DNA from: Bacillota bacterium
Lineage (GTDB): Bacteria; Bacillota; Clostridia; Christensenellales; CAG-138
Length of the DNA: 64,000 nucleotides
Assembly: GCA_023455425.1 (NCBI GenBank)
Contig: JAEYCM010000010.1
Span: 124,001 to 188,000 of the forward strand
Reading direction: 5' to 3'
The notes beneath the pieces were generated by a model, which was given only the letters and a program-made list of their open reading frames with translations, ran no database searches and was not told where the DNA came from. Both the position numbers and the translations under genes were made by a program. Below are positions 1 to 7,473 of the stretch, in pieces. Every line of letters begins with the position of its first letter. Position 1 is the stretch's first letter.

Positions 1-219
1 ATCGCGATCAACGTGCAGGGCATTACCGGAAAGAAAAAGGATTTCACCTCGCTCCCGTACAGCAAGATCCAGGCGTATTCCGTGGAGACCGCGGGCGTGC
101 TGGATTTAGATAGCGAGCTTGAACTCTGGTTCTCCGGCATGGGGGTAGTCAAGTTTGAATTTGTAAGCAAAGCCGACGTTCCCGCCATCTGCCGCACGAT
201 CAGCGGGTTCGTGCTGTAG
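1..219 (+). CDS. C-terminal part of a PH-domain-like protein (cut by window edge)
   Basis: The reading frame is open from the first base, so the gene starts upstream of the window. The visible 72 residues alternate beta strands (INVQGITGKKKDFTSLPYSK, LELWFSGMGVVKFEF) and end in a helix (DVPAICRTISGF). This is the pattern of small bacterial pleckstrin-homology-like proteins of the bPH/YokE type. Such proteins are usually cytosolic or membrane-associated and of unknown role. Assignment is by sequence feel only; no catalytic residues are expected. The next gene begins 33 bases downstream. Confidence 0.5.
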   Translation: MAINVQGITGKKKDFTSLPYSKIQAYSVETAGVLDLDSELELWFSGMGVVKFEFVSKADVPAICRTISGFVL

Positions 220-252
220 CGTGTAGAAGCGGGTCTTGAAAAGGAGCCAAAC

Positions 253-2256
253 ATGAGACAAACTCTGAAAAAGCACCGGCTATATGCCGTCCTTCTGGCG
301 GCGGCCATGATATTTACTCTTTTGCCGATTAAGGCGCTGGCTGCTCCCGCTATCGGTACGGCAAGCGGGACAGTGGGAAACAGTACCATCCAGGTGAATT
401 TAGCTGCAGAATCGGGAGAATTTTCTCCAAACGAAGCCGCAGTGGAGAATCACGGTTATTGGACGCTGGTTGCTACAAGCGGTGCTCAGGAGATTGCAAG
501 CGTTGAAAAAATCGACGCAAAATCGGTAACGATTATGCTGACGGCTCCCATCACAGCGGGCAACACGTTTACCCTAAATGCCACAGAGGAAGTATTTGCG
601 TCAGGAACCCAGTCTTTTGCAACGCCACTGGCGGTTACGATCTCCGGTACTAACGTCTGCGCCATCGGCGGGTCGCAATATCCCACGCTGAATGCGGCGA
701 TTGTGGCGGCGTCGGCAGGAACAAGCACTACCATCACGCTTTTGCAGGATATTACACAGATCGGCGGCATCAGCGTGACGGGCAAAAGTATTGTGTTTGC
801 GCTGGGGAATTTTGACCTGACGGTGAATACCACCGAAGACAAAGCGCTTGAAGCGACCGACGGATCGGTCAGCTACACCGGCGCAGGCTCCTTTGCCGTC
901 ACAGGAGACGGTGGATACGCCGTGAAGGTTTACAGCCAGAATGCGCCCGCCTCCGCAACCGTGACATCGGCCACGGCAACGGCGGATGAAGGATTTGGCG
1001 TCCATGCATACGGCGAAAACGCTTCCGTCACGGTGAACGGCCCTGTTTCCGCAACGCATCCCAATCGCGGGTACGGCGTATATGCCGAGGATGGCGGCAG
1101 CGTCACCGTAAATGGCAATGTAAGCGCGGCAAGGTACGGCGTAACCGCCAGATCCGGAAGCGCAGTTACGGTGAACGGCAATGTGTCGACTACGGGGGCA
1201 AATTGCTACGCTGTCAGCGCGGATGGCGCAGGCTCCACCGTCAGGGTGACCGGCAATGTGACGGCGTCGGGCGAGGACTGCGTTGGCGTATCTGCCAACA
1301 ATGGAGCGGAAACCACCATCGACGGCGTTCTCTCATCCACAAGAACCTATATTGTTCTCGAAAACGAGATCGCATTAGAAGCGGATGAGAACGACGAGGC
1401 GACCACAAAAATGGGCTATCGCACCTACAGCAATATGCGCAGCCAAGAGGTTGTTACATCCGTCTGGGTCGCCGGCGGCGAAGCGGCAGAGCCCGCCGTG
1501 GTCACAAGCGCGGCAACCGGCGTCACCGCTTCCGGCGCGCAGCTTTCGGGCAGCGTGACATATTCAGGCGAGGGGCCCATCACCCAACGCGGTTTCGTAT
1601 ACGCCACGCATACCGGCCCTACTACCGGCTATGATACAAAGATCCAAGCCGGTTCCGGCACCGGCAGCTTTCAGGCTCCCGTGACCGGCCTTAGCGCCAA
1701 TACCGTCTACTACGTGCGCGCCTACGCCATCTATTCCGGCGAGGTGGTATATTACGGCAACGAAATCAGCTTTACGACTTCCGCTGCTGGTTCCCCCCAG
1801 ATGCCCGGCAATAGAAGCAAGGGGTTACCCACGGTTGTTACGGAAGGAATAACCGGCGTTACCGTTTCAGGCGGCACGTTCTTGGGGCGGGTGGTCTCAA
1901 GCGGAGGCGCTGTGGTGACCGGACGTGGATTTGTGCTGGGTACGGAGCCTGCGCCGCTCATTGGTAAAGCGGATGCGGCAAAAATACCCTCTGGCAGCGG
2001 CATAGGCAGCTTTTCGGCTGATGCGGGCAGCCTCCTGCCCGATACCACCTACTATGTACGCGCTTACGCCACCAACAGCCAGGGTACGGCGTATGGGGAA
2101 ACGCTGCGCTTCGCCACCGGGTATATCGGCGACGCCCAGCACGCCATTCCCAAGACCGGGGACAACAGTGCCCCCTGGGCAGGATGGCTGATGCTCGGCG
2201 CTTCCGCTCTGACGCTTTTGGGCCTCGCGGTTTTGGGGAAAAGAAAAGCGCGTTAA
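253..2256 (+). CDS. Wall-anchored surface protein with beta-helix-like and Fn3-like repeats
   Basis: A 667-residue secreted protein. Residues 1-30 form a signal peptide (KKHR, then a hydrophobic stretch ending LALAA-like at ALAA). The C terminus has the sorting signal IPKTGD, a hydrophobic helix and the basic tail GKRKAR, so a sortase should attach it to peptidoglycan. Residues about 190-360 carry short repeats of the type SVTVNGNVSA that look like a parallel beta-helix. Two related segments of about 100 residues follow (about 416-514 and 521-626), sharing YYVRAYA and GFV motifs typical of Fn3-like surface repeats. AAGGAG lies 8 bases before the ATG. The protein is probably an adhesin or envelope protein; its ligand is unknown and no sortase gene is nearby. 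Confidence 0.8.
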   Translation: MRQTLKKHRLYAVLLAAAMIFTLLPIKALAAPAIGTASGTVGNSTIQVNLAAESGEFSPNEAAVENHGYWTLVATSGAQEIASVEKIDAKSVTIMLTAPITAGNTFTLNATEEVFASGTQSFATPLAVTISGTNVCAIGGSQYPTLNAAIVAASAGTSTTITLLQDITQIGGISVTGKSIVFALGNFDLTVNTTEDKALEATDGSVSYTGAGSFAVTGDGGYAVKVYSQNAPASATVTSATATADEGFGVHAYGENASVTVNGPVSATHPNRGYGVYAEDGGSVTVNGNVSAARYGVTARSGSAVTVNGNVSTTGANCYAVSADGAGSTVRVTGNVTASGEDCVGVSANNGAETTIDGVLSSTRTYIVLENEIALEADENDEATTKMGYRTYSNMRSQEVVTSVWVAGGEAAEPAVVTSAATGVTASGAQLSGSVTYSGEGPITQRGFVYATHTGPTTGYDTKIQAGSGTGSFQAPVTGLSANTVYYVRAYAIYSGEVVYYGNEISFTTSAAGSPQMPGNRSKGLPTVVTEGITGVTVSGGTFLGRVVSSGGAVVTGRGFVLGTEPAPLIGKADAAKIPSGSGIGSFSADAGSLLPDTTYYVRAYATNSQGTAYGETLRFATGYIGDAQHAIPKTGDNSAPWAGWLMLGASALTLLGLAVLGKRKAR

Positions 2257-2273
2257 CGGCAGCCTGAAAAAAC

Positions 2274-2295
2274 GGGCGGGGCAACGGCCCCGCCC
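2274..2295 (-). terminator. Rho-independent terminator of the response regulator gene
   Basis: A nine-pair GC stem (GGGCGGGGC/GCCCCGCCC) with a four-base loop. Six A residues at 2267-2272 give a T tract on the minus strand. It lies about 100 bases past the end of the leftward response regulator. The plus strand has no T run, but the stem may also shield the end of the surface-protein gene. Confidence 0.75.
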
Positions 2296-2392
2296 ATAAG
2301 CGATTGATCCACAAGTAGCCGTATGGGACGGACGACAGATTGGGCGTGACGAAGCGGGGCGGCTTCATTCACTTCCATTTTGTAAGAGTTGG

Positions 2393-3073
2393 TTAATCGA
2401 CCCGAAGATGGTATCCAAGGCCCCACTTGGCCAGAATACGCGAATTGGCAGGGTTCTTATCAATCTTTTTGCGAAGCCTGTGAATATACTGATCAAGCGT
2501 CAAAAAGTCGGTGGGCGCCAAGTGAACCGCATTGCATAACTCTTCACGGGATACAACGTCTCCCGGCCTGCTTAGCAACCGTTTTAAAATTCCAAAGTCG
2601 GTGAGCGTACAGTTAATAGGGGAGCCATCTACCAGGACTGTGTGATTGGCGATATCAAGCAGTATTCCTGCCGCTTCGTACCGGAGCCTGGCCGATTGGA
2701 ACGTTGTAAGCCGGTATCTTCTGATAAGCACCTTGATGCGCGCCCGGAATTCAAGCATATTAAAAGGCTTCGTCATATAATCGTCAGCGCCGTAATCGAA
2801 CGGGAGGATTCTGTCCATTTCTTCTCCTTGGGCAGAGAACATCATAATCGGGACGTCCGACGCCTCCCGGATGTAGTGGCATACTTCAAACCCGGAGGGC
2901 TCTTTGAGCGTTACCTCCAGCACGACAAGATCATAGCCGTTGCCCGCAAACTTTTCCTGCGCGGTTTTCCCGTCAAAAGCCAGGTCTATGTGATAACCTT
3001 CTTGCTGCAGCCATACCTGCAGCCATTTCATAAAAACGGCGTCGTTGTCGGCCAATAAAATACGCGCTGTCAA
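2393..3073 (-). CDS. Atypical OmpR-family response regulator (phospho-acceptor Asp replaced by Glu)
   Basis: Receiver domain (residues 1-115) joined to a winged-helix DNA-binding domain (about 130-226; TDFGILKRLLSRPGDVVSREEL and a DQYIHRLRKKID recognition region). The acidic pocket is DND at 9-11 and the conserved Lys is in TKPF. The acceptor site, normally LDV, reads LEV, with Glu at residue 53. This could mimic phosphorylation or make the protein independent of a kinase. No histidine kinase is adjacent; both neighbours are surface proteins. An upstream ATG-like extension to 3139 would overlap the terminator at 3111-3130, so a TTG start at 3073 behind AGGGGTGG is preferred (GTG codons at 3079-3085 are alternatives). 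Confidence 0.88.
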   Translation of the reverse strand: MTARILLADNDAVFMKWLQVWLQQEGYHIDLAFDGKTAQEKFAGNGYDLVVLEVTLKEPSGFEVCHYIREASDVPIMMFSAQGEEMDRILPFDYGADDYMTKPFNMLEFRARIKVLIRRYRLTTFQSARLRYEAAGILLDIANHTVLVDGSPINCTLTDFGILKRLLSRPGDVVSREELCNAVHLAPTDFLTLDQYIHRLRKKIDKNPANSRILAKWGLGYHLRVD

Positions 3074-3104
3074 TGCCACCACCACCCCTAACAGATTGTA
3101 GCAT

Positions 3105-3130
3105 AAAAAGGCCCGCCGGTTAAGGCGGGC
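3105..3130 (-). terminator. Rho-independent terminator of the second surface protein
   Basis: On the minus strand a seven-pair stem GCCCGCC/GGCGGGC with a six-base loop is followed by CTTTTTAT. It lies 36 bases past the stop of the gene that ends at 3167 and just upstream of the response regulator start. Confidence 0.85.
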
Positions 3131-3166
3131 AGTGTGCAATTTTGGCCCTACTCTCGAAGTTAGCGC

Positions 3167-4264
3167 TTACGCACGAACCTTCTTGACAGTTACCACGGCG
3201 GCAGCGGCAAGAACGATCATCACAAAGCCAACGATGCTCGCGGCATCACCAGTCTTCGGAGGATTGACGACGACTTCGTCGGGGATGGTAACATGAGCGG
3301 TCCAGGGCTTGATTTCAACGGTGGCTTCGAGGGTCTTTGCAGACTTGGAACCGGTGAAGAAAGAGTCCCGAACGTAGTTGCCGATGAGCTTGTAGTCCAT
3401 ACCAAATACGCTCATTACAACGTCTTCATAAACGTCCATAACCGCGTTGTAGGTGTTGCCGGAGGTCTTGAGTACGGCGTCTTCATAGATGCCGATGGTA
3501 CCGCCGACGCTTACGCCAATGACGGAAGAAGCAGATGCGGAGGCCGGCTTGATGGACATGCCGTTGGACTTATAGTTCTTATCAACGGAAATCTTAATGG
3601 AAGCGCCGGCATAATCTTCACTCTCGGGGCCAACCGTGATGGTATAGGAACCGTTGCTTGCGCTCGTGGGGGCAACCTTATCAACAGTATAGGTTACGCC
3701 GCTGAGAACCATCTTATAGGGCGTACCTGCGGTGATGGAGGAACCAACACCTGTGCCATCAACCAAGGCGGCGGTCAGGGAAGCGTCGTCAGCGGTAATC
3801 TTCGCGAAGAACAGGAACTTAAAGGTCTTGTTGGAAGAGGGCTTGGAGAAGTCTGCAGTAGAGACCTCCATAAAGTTATCAGCAGAAGTAGGCGTGGAGA
3901 ATTTCTTCGTGGTCGTGGAGAGGCCGGAAACTCTCAGCTCGCCATCTTTGTTATCGGTGACAACGAGGCTAACGTTTTTGCCGCTGAGGTTAAGGATCGG
4001 ATGCGGCGTTGCAAGGTCCTGATTCTTGGGAACGTAGAGTTCCACAACAGCGGCAACGATCTCATTCTTGGCATAGCCGCGGTTTGCGGGAGGCAGGCTG
4101 GTGATGCCGAAGAACTCGTCATTGTCGTACTCTACGAGATAGATGTCCAGCTCAAAGGGGGATGCGGTGCTGGGGGCGGTGGTGTCGGTGGTGAATGCCA
4201 TGGCGGGCAAGGCGAAAGCCAGAGCCATTACCAAGGCGAGAACAAGGGTGAGAAGTTTTTTCAT
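3167..4264 (-). CDS. Secreted wall-anchored protein with PPKTGD sorting signal
   Basis: 365 residues starting MKKLLTLVLALVMALAFALP, a signal peptide cleaved near AMA. The C terminus has PPKTGD, a hydrophobic segment (IVGFVMIVLAAAAVVTV) and the tail KKVRA, a sortase substrate signal. The middle is Ser/Thr-rich with beta strands and resembles a cohesin/Fn3-like secreted domain, but I do not recognise the family. The ATG at 4264 has AAAGGT 6 bases upstream; a start at 4294 is possible but lacks a binding site. The gene has its own promoter and terminator. It shares the PKTGD motif with the protein at 253-2256, although the two are otherwise different. Confidence 0.8.
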   Translation of the reverse strand: MKKLLTLVLALVMALAFALPAMAFTTDTTAPSTASPFELDIYLVEYDNDEFFGITSLPPANRGYAKNEIVAAVVELYVPKNQDLATPHPILNLSGKNVSLVVTDNKDGELRVSGLSTTTKKFSTPTSADNFMEVSTADFSKPSSNKTFKFLFFAKITADDASLTAALVDGTGVGSSITAGTPYKMVLSGVTYTVDKVAPTSASNGSYTITVGPESEDYAGASIKISVDKNYKSNGMSIKPASASASSVIGVSVGGTIGIYEDAVLKTSGNTYNAVMDVYEDVVMSVFGMDYKLIGNYVRDSFFTGSKSAKTLEATVEIKPWTAHVTIPDEVVVNPPKTGDAASIVGFVMIVLAAAAVVTVKKVRA

Positions 4265-4322
4265 GGTGCTACCTTTCGTTTGAGTTTGTTGCAATTAAGA
4301 GCGGAACCCTTTGCACGCTCCT

Positions 4323-4352
4323 ACTATACCATCCCGTGCATGCAAGAATCAA
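4323..4352 (-). promoter_or_regulatory. Sigma-A type promoter of the surface protein gene at 3167-4264
   Basis: On the minus strand TTGATT (4347-4352) is followed after 18 bases by TATAGT (4323-4328), with a TGG extension before the -10 box. The predicted transcript starts about 50 bases before the ATG at 4264. Confidence 0.6.
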
Positions 4353-4702
4353 TAATTTTATTACAAATTAATTACGAAATATTTTCCAAACTACATAAAT
4401 TGATATAAACAGTTCACTTATCGGTGCGATTGACGCCATATGAGCAACATATATTCTCAAAACAGATCCTATAATCAATACGTGTAACAATCTGTTTGGT
4501 TCGGGACCCAAAAGATAGCCGGCCCGATTCAGCCGCCGTGATTACGAGGAATGGTTACAAATTTCAATATCAAAGGGAGGATATCAAACAAAATACAATG
4601 GCGGCGTTATGATGGGACGATCTTCTGCTCCTTCCAAAAGGGTTATAATTTATATAGCAAGGTTTTGTTGATGAAGCAGGAACATGAATAGGAGGGATTG
4701 AT
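4353..4702. other. Intergenic region before the aldolase gene
   Basis: About 350 bases without a convincing gene. It is AT-richer than its surroundings. It holds a TATAAT box (4644-4649) without a good -35 partner that may serve the aldolase gene, and an exact 14-base duplication of the aldolase start region (see the separate entry). No riboswitch or tRNA fold was recognised. Confidence 0.5.
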
Positions 4703-4716
4703 ATGAAGCAGGAACA
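4671..4716 (+). repeat. Direct repeat duplicating the aldolase start codon region
   Basis: ATGAAGCAGGAACA occurs at 4671-4684 and again at 4703-4716. The first copy reads as a minimal ORF (MKQEHE, stop at 4689-4691) that ends immediately before the ribosome binding site GGAGGG of the second. The second copy is the real start of the aldolase. Confidence 0.85.
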
Positions 4717-5590
4717 GTTGAACCGTATCCAAACAGGCAAAGGCTTTATAGCGGCACTGGATCAGAGCGGCGGAAGCACGCCCAAAGCATTGATGCAGTA
4801 TGGCATCCCCAAGGACCAATATACAAACGATGAGGAAATGTTCGACCTGATGCACAAAATGCGCGTGCGCATCATAAAAAGCCCCGCATTTTCTTCGGAA
4901 CATATTTTGGGCGCAATCTTGTTCGAAAATACGATGGACCGCAAGGTGGACGGTCTCTTTACCGCCGATTTCCTTTGGGAGCAAAAGGGAGTAGTGTCTT
5001 TTTTGAAAATCGATAAAGGATTGGCGCCGCTTCAGGACGGCGTCCAGTTGATGGAGCCGATCCCCGGCCTTGAGGACCTGCTCAAACGGGCGGTGGAAAG
5101 GCATATATTCGGCACAAAAATGCGCTCCGTCATCAAAGAAGCCGACTCTGAGGGGATTAGCCGCATTGTGGAGCAGCAGTTTGGCTTGGCCAGGCGGATT
5201 GCTGAATTTGGGCTTATTCCCATCATTGAGCCGGAGGTGGATATCCGCAGCGCGGATAAGGAAGAGTCCGAACGCTTGCTCAAAGCGGAAATCGTCAGGC
5301 AGTTTGCTACCCTCAAAGAGGGCGCAAAAATCATGCTGAAGCTCTCTATTCCCACGCAGGATGATTTTTACAGCGACTTGTTGCGAGATCCCCGCATCCT
5401 GCGGATCGTGGCGTTGTCCGGCGGGTATGCGCAGAGCGAGGCCAATGAAAAGCTTGCGCGCAACCACGGGCTGATTGCAAGCTTCTCCCGCGCCTTAGCG
5501 GAAGGATTGAGCGCGCAGCAGACGGAAGAGGCATTCAACCAAACGCTTTCCAATTCCGTTTCGGCCATCTACCGGGCTTCCCTGACATAA
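4703..5590 (+). CDS. fda: Class I fructose-1,6-bisphosphate aldolase
   Basis: 295 residues, the usual length for bacterial class I aldolases. It cleaves fructose 1,6-bisphosphate to dihydroxyacetone phosphate and glyceraldehyde 3-phosphate in glycolysis. The N terminus has the family motif GFIAALDQSGGSTPKAL. KIDKGL at about 104-109 and IMLKLSIPTQDDFY at about 210-223 follow; the Lys in MLKLS is the expected Schiff-base residue. The C-terminal SGGY is the phosphate-binding loop. No metal-binding His of the class II enzymes is needed. The gene stands alone with GGAGGG before the ATG and a strong terminator behind it. Confidence 0.93.
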   Translation: MKQEQLNRIQTGKGFIAALDQSGGSTPKALMQYGIPKDQYTNDEEMFDLMHKMRVRIIKSPAFSSEHILGAILFENTMDRKVDGLFTADFLWEQKGVVSFLKIDKGLAPLQDGVQLMEPIPGLEDLLKRAVERHIFGTKMRSVIKEADSEGISRIVEQQFGLARRIAEFGLIPIIEPEVDIRSADKEESERLLKAEIVRQFATLKEGAKIMLKLSIPTQDDFYSDLLRDPRILRIVALSGGYAQSEANEKLARNHGLIASFSRALAEGLSAQQTEEAFNQTLSNSVSAIYRASLT

Positions 5591-5606
5591 TGATTTGAAA
5601 ATACGC

Positions 5607-5635
5607 AAACCCGGCGTCCAGCGGACGCCGGGTTT
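5607..5635 (+). terminator. Rho-independent terminator after the aldolase gene
   Basis: A 13-pair stem (AAACCCGGCGTCC with its complement), loop AGC, then TTTGCTGTCTCTT. It lies 16 bases after the stop and could serve convergent transcription as well. Confidence 0.8.
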
Positions 5636-5656
5636 GCTGTCTCTTATTGCCATTGC

Positions 5657-6097
5657 CTAGTTTACTAAGCTTACGCAAAAGAAAAGCGTACCTATATTCG
5701 TATTTGCTGGATGATTGCATGCGCCAGGTAGTCGGCAATATGCGTTGACGTATATCTTGTCATACTGGTCAATGCTTTCTTGATATTGGCGGGAATAGAT
5801 GTACGACGCCTCTTCTTCCGCCAGCAGTAAAAGCTCGTAAAGCATGGCCCGCAACTCCTCTTTGTCGATATTGCGGTTGGCATGGCCCAATACTTCTACC
5901 AGCTCGTCAAGATGCTCCAATAAGCGCTGGTGTAATCTGTTCACAGCATCCCTGTCCTGACGGGCCAGCGCATCGCTCAGTTCAAAGAACGTGGAGTAAT
6001 GCTCGGATTTTATGTGTGCATGTTTATTTCTTGCATGCTTTCGGCCGGGGCGAGCCGTTTGCGGCGAATGGTACGTTGCACTGTTTTTGTTTTCCAA
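5657..6097 (-). CDS. Hypothetical helical protein, possibly frameshifted at its end
   Basis: The family is not recognised. The first 40 residues are basic and low in complexity. Residues about 33-115 look like real amphipathic helices (ALARQDRDAVNRLHQRLLEH, LRAMLYELLLLAEEEASYIY). The last 27 residues (YCRLPGACNHP onward) look unlike protein, while the neighbouring frame reads THIADYLAHAIIQQIRI and stops at 5692. An indel near 5740 is therefore likely, or a sequencing error. The start is unsure: the only upstream start is a TTG at 6097 without a ribosome binding site. The gene faces the aldolase and is divergent from the efflux protein. Confidence 0.45.
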   Translation of the reverse strand: MENKNSATYHSPQTARPGRKHARNKHAHIKSEHYSTFFELSDALARQDRDAVNRLHQRLLEHLDELVEVLGHANRNIDKEELRAMLYELLLLAEEEASYIYSRQYQESIDQYDKIYVNAYCRLPGACNHPANTNIGTLFFCVSLVN

Positions 6098-6242
6098 TTG
6101 CGCTTATAATAGATAAGAATGCGTAAAACGCTTGCAGTGTCGAACCGGACGCTGTAATGGAATAATCCGATCCCCTGATACGTATGAAAGCAGAGAGCAT
6201 GATGCGGCAAAGAAGGGTGGTTTCCAATTGACAGGGCTGTTG

Positions 6243-7409
6243 ATGAAGCTGTTCCTCAAAACCAAATCGGGCGAGACCCCGGCGCGCAAGCGGGAACGCT
6301 ACGGCAATTTTGCAAGCATTGTGGGCGTTGCTTCCAACCTGCTGCTGTTTACGATGAAAATCTTCATCGGAATCGCCTCCGCAAGCGTTTCCATCATTGC
6401 GGACGCCGTAAATAGCCTGGCTGATTCGGCGTCTTCTCTCATTACGCTGTTTGGATTCAAGATTTCCGGCAAGCCCGCCGATGCCGATCACCCGTACGGC
6501 CACGCGCGCATGGAGTATATTTCCGGGCTGATTGTTTCGGTCCTGATCCTGTTTTTCGGTCTGCAGCTGCTGCAAAGCTCCGTGCAGAAGATACTCCATC
6601 CCGCGCCGGTGCAGTTTCAGGGTATTACGATCATCATATTGGTGCTCTCTATTCTCATTAAAGTCTGGCAATGCCTGTTCTACCGGAAAATCGGCCGCCT
6701 GATGAATTCCATGACGCTCATTGCCACCTCGGTGGACAGCCGAAACGATATCCTTTCTTCCTCCGCCGTGCTGCTTGCTGTGGCGGTTACCCGACTCACC
6801 GGGTTTGATCTGGACGGATACATGGGCGCCGTTGTCGCCGTGCTCATCCTATGGAGCGGCATCAAGATGGTAAAGGATACGAGCAGCATTTTACTGGGCA
6901 CCGCGCCCACCAAGGAACTGGTGGACAGCATCTATAAGAAGATACTCGGTTATGAGCATATCATCGGTCTGCATGATCTGAGCGTGCACAGCTATGGCGC
7001 AACCAAATGCTTCGCTTCCGTACATTGCGAGGTTCCCGCCGAGCAGGATATCATGCTCAGCCACGATATCATAGACAACATCGAACGCGATTTTTTAAAG
7101 GAATACGGCATCCATCTGGTCATCCATCTGGACCCGGTCGTGACAAACGACGTCAGAACGAACGAATTAAAAGCGAAGGTCGAGGACATGGTTGCCGATC
7201 TCCCGCTTGATGCCAGCATGCACGATTTTCGGGTGGTGTGGGGATTGAGCCATTCGAACCTGATATTTGACGTCGTTGTACCGTTTGACGCCGACTGGAG
7301 CGATGAAAAACTCATCGCCCATATCGCCGATGAAATCAAAAAACTGGACGCCTCCTACCACGCGGTTATTACCGTGGACCATACCTATGTCCCGCGTGTG
7401 GAGGAATGA
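6243..7409 (+). CDS. Cation diffusion facilitator (CDF) transporter
   Basis: 388 residues. CDF proteins export divalent metals such as Zn, Fe, Mn or Co in exchange for protons. An N-terminal six-helix membrane domain (about 20-220) contains the signature ASVSIIADAVNSLADSASSL with the metal-site Asp residues, and HPYGHARMEYISGL in the second metal-binding helix. It is followed by a cytosolic dimerisation domain (HDLSVHSYGATKCFASVHCEV). The C terminus is longer than in minimal CDF proteins and carries a second alpha/beta segment ending VDHTYV. The ATG at 6243 fits family length, but a TTG at 6228 behind AAGGGTGG is equally possible. The metal cannot be told from sequence. Confidence 0.88.
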   Translation: MKLFLKTKSGETPARKRERYGNFASIVGVASNLLLFTMKIFIGIASASVSIIADAVNSLADSASSLITLFGFKISGKPADADHPYGHARMEYISGLIVSVLILFFGLQLLQSSVQKILHPAPVQFQGITIIILVLSILIKVWQCLFYRKIGRLMNSMTLIATSVDSRNDILSSSAVLLAVAVTRLTGFDLDGYMGAVVAVLILWSGIKMVKDTSSILLGTAPTKELVDSIYKKILGYEHIIGLHDLSVHSYGATKCFASVHCEVPAEQDIMLSHDIIDNIERDFLKEYGIHLVIHLDPVVTNDVRTNELKAKVEDMVADLPLDASMHDFRVVWGLSHSNLIFDVVVPFDADWSDEKLIAHIADEIKKLDASYHAVITVDHTYVPRVEE

Positions 7410-7435
7410 AGCGTACGCGCATACGTTCATAAATA

Positions 7436-7465
7436 CAATCCCCGCCGGATAACCGGCGGGGATTG
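7436..7465. terminator. Bidirectional terminator between convergent genes
   Basis: A 13-pair stem CAATCCCCGCCGG with its complement around the loop ATAA. It lies between the stop of the CDF gene and the stop of the leftward M56 gene, so it can end transcription from both sides. Confidence 0.8.
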
Positions 7466-7473
7466 TCTATTAT

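Noticed and set aside
3293..4408. 371-codon open frame on the plus strand opposite the surface protein gene
   Set aside because: It is the antisense shadow of a gene with signal peptide, sorting signal, promoter, ribosome binding site and terminator. It has no ribosome binding site and an unnatural Gly/Val/Asn-rich composition.
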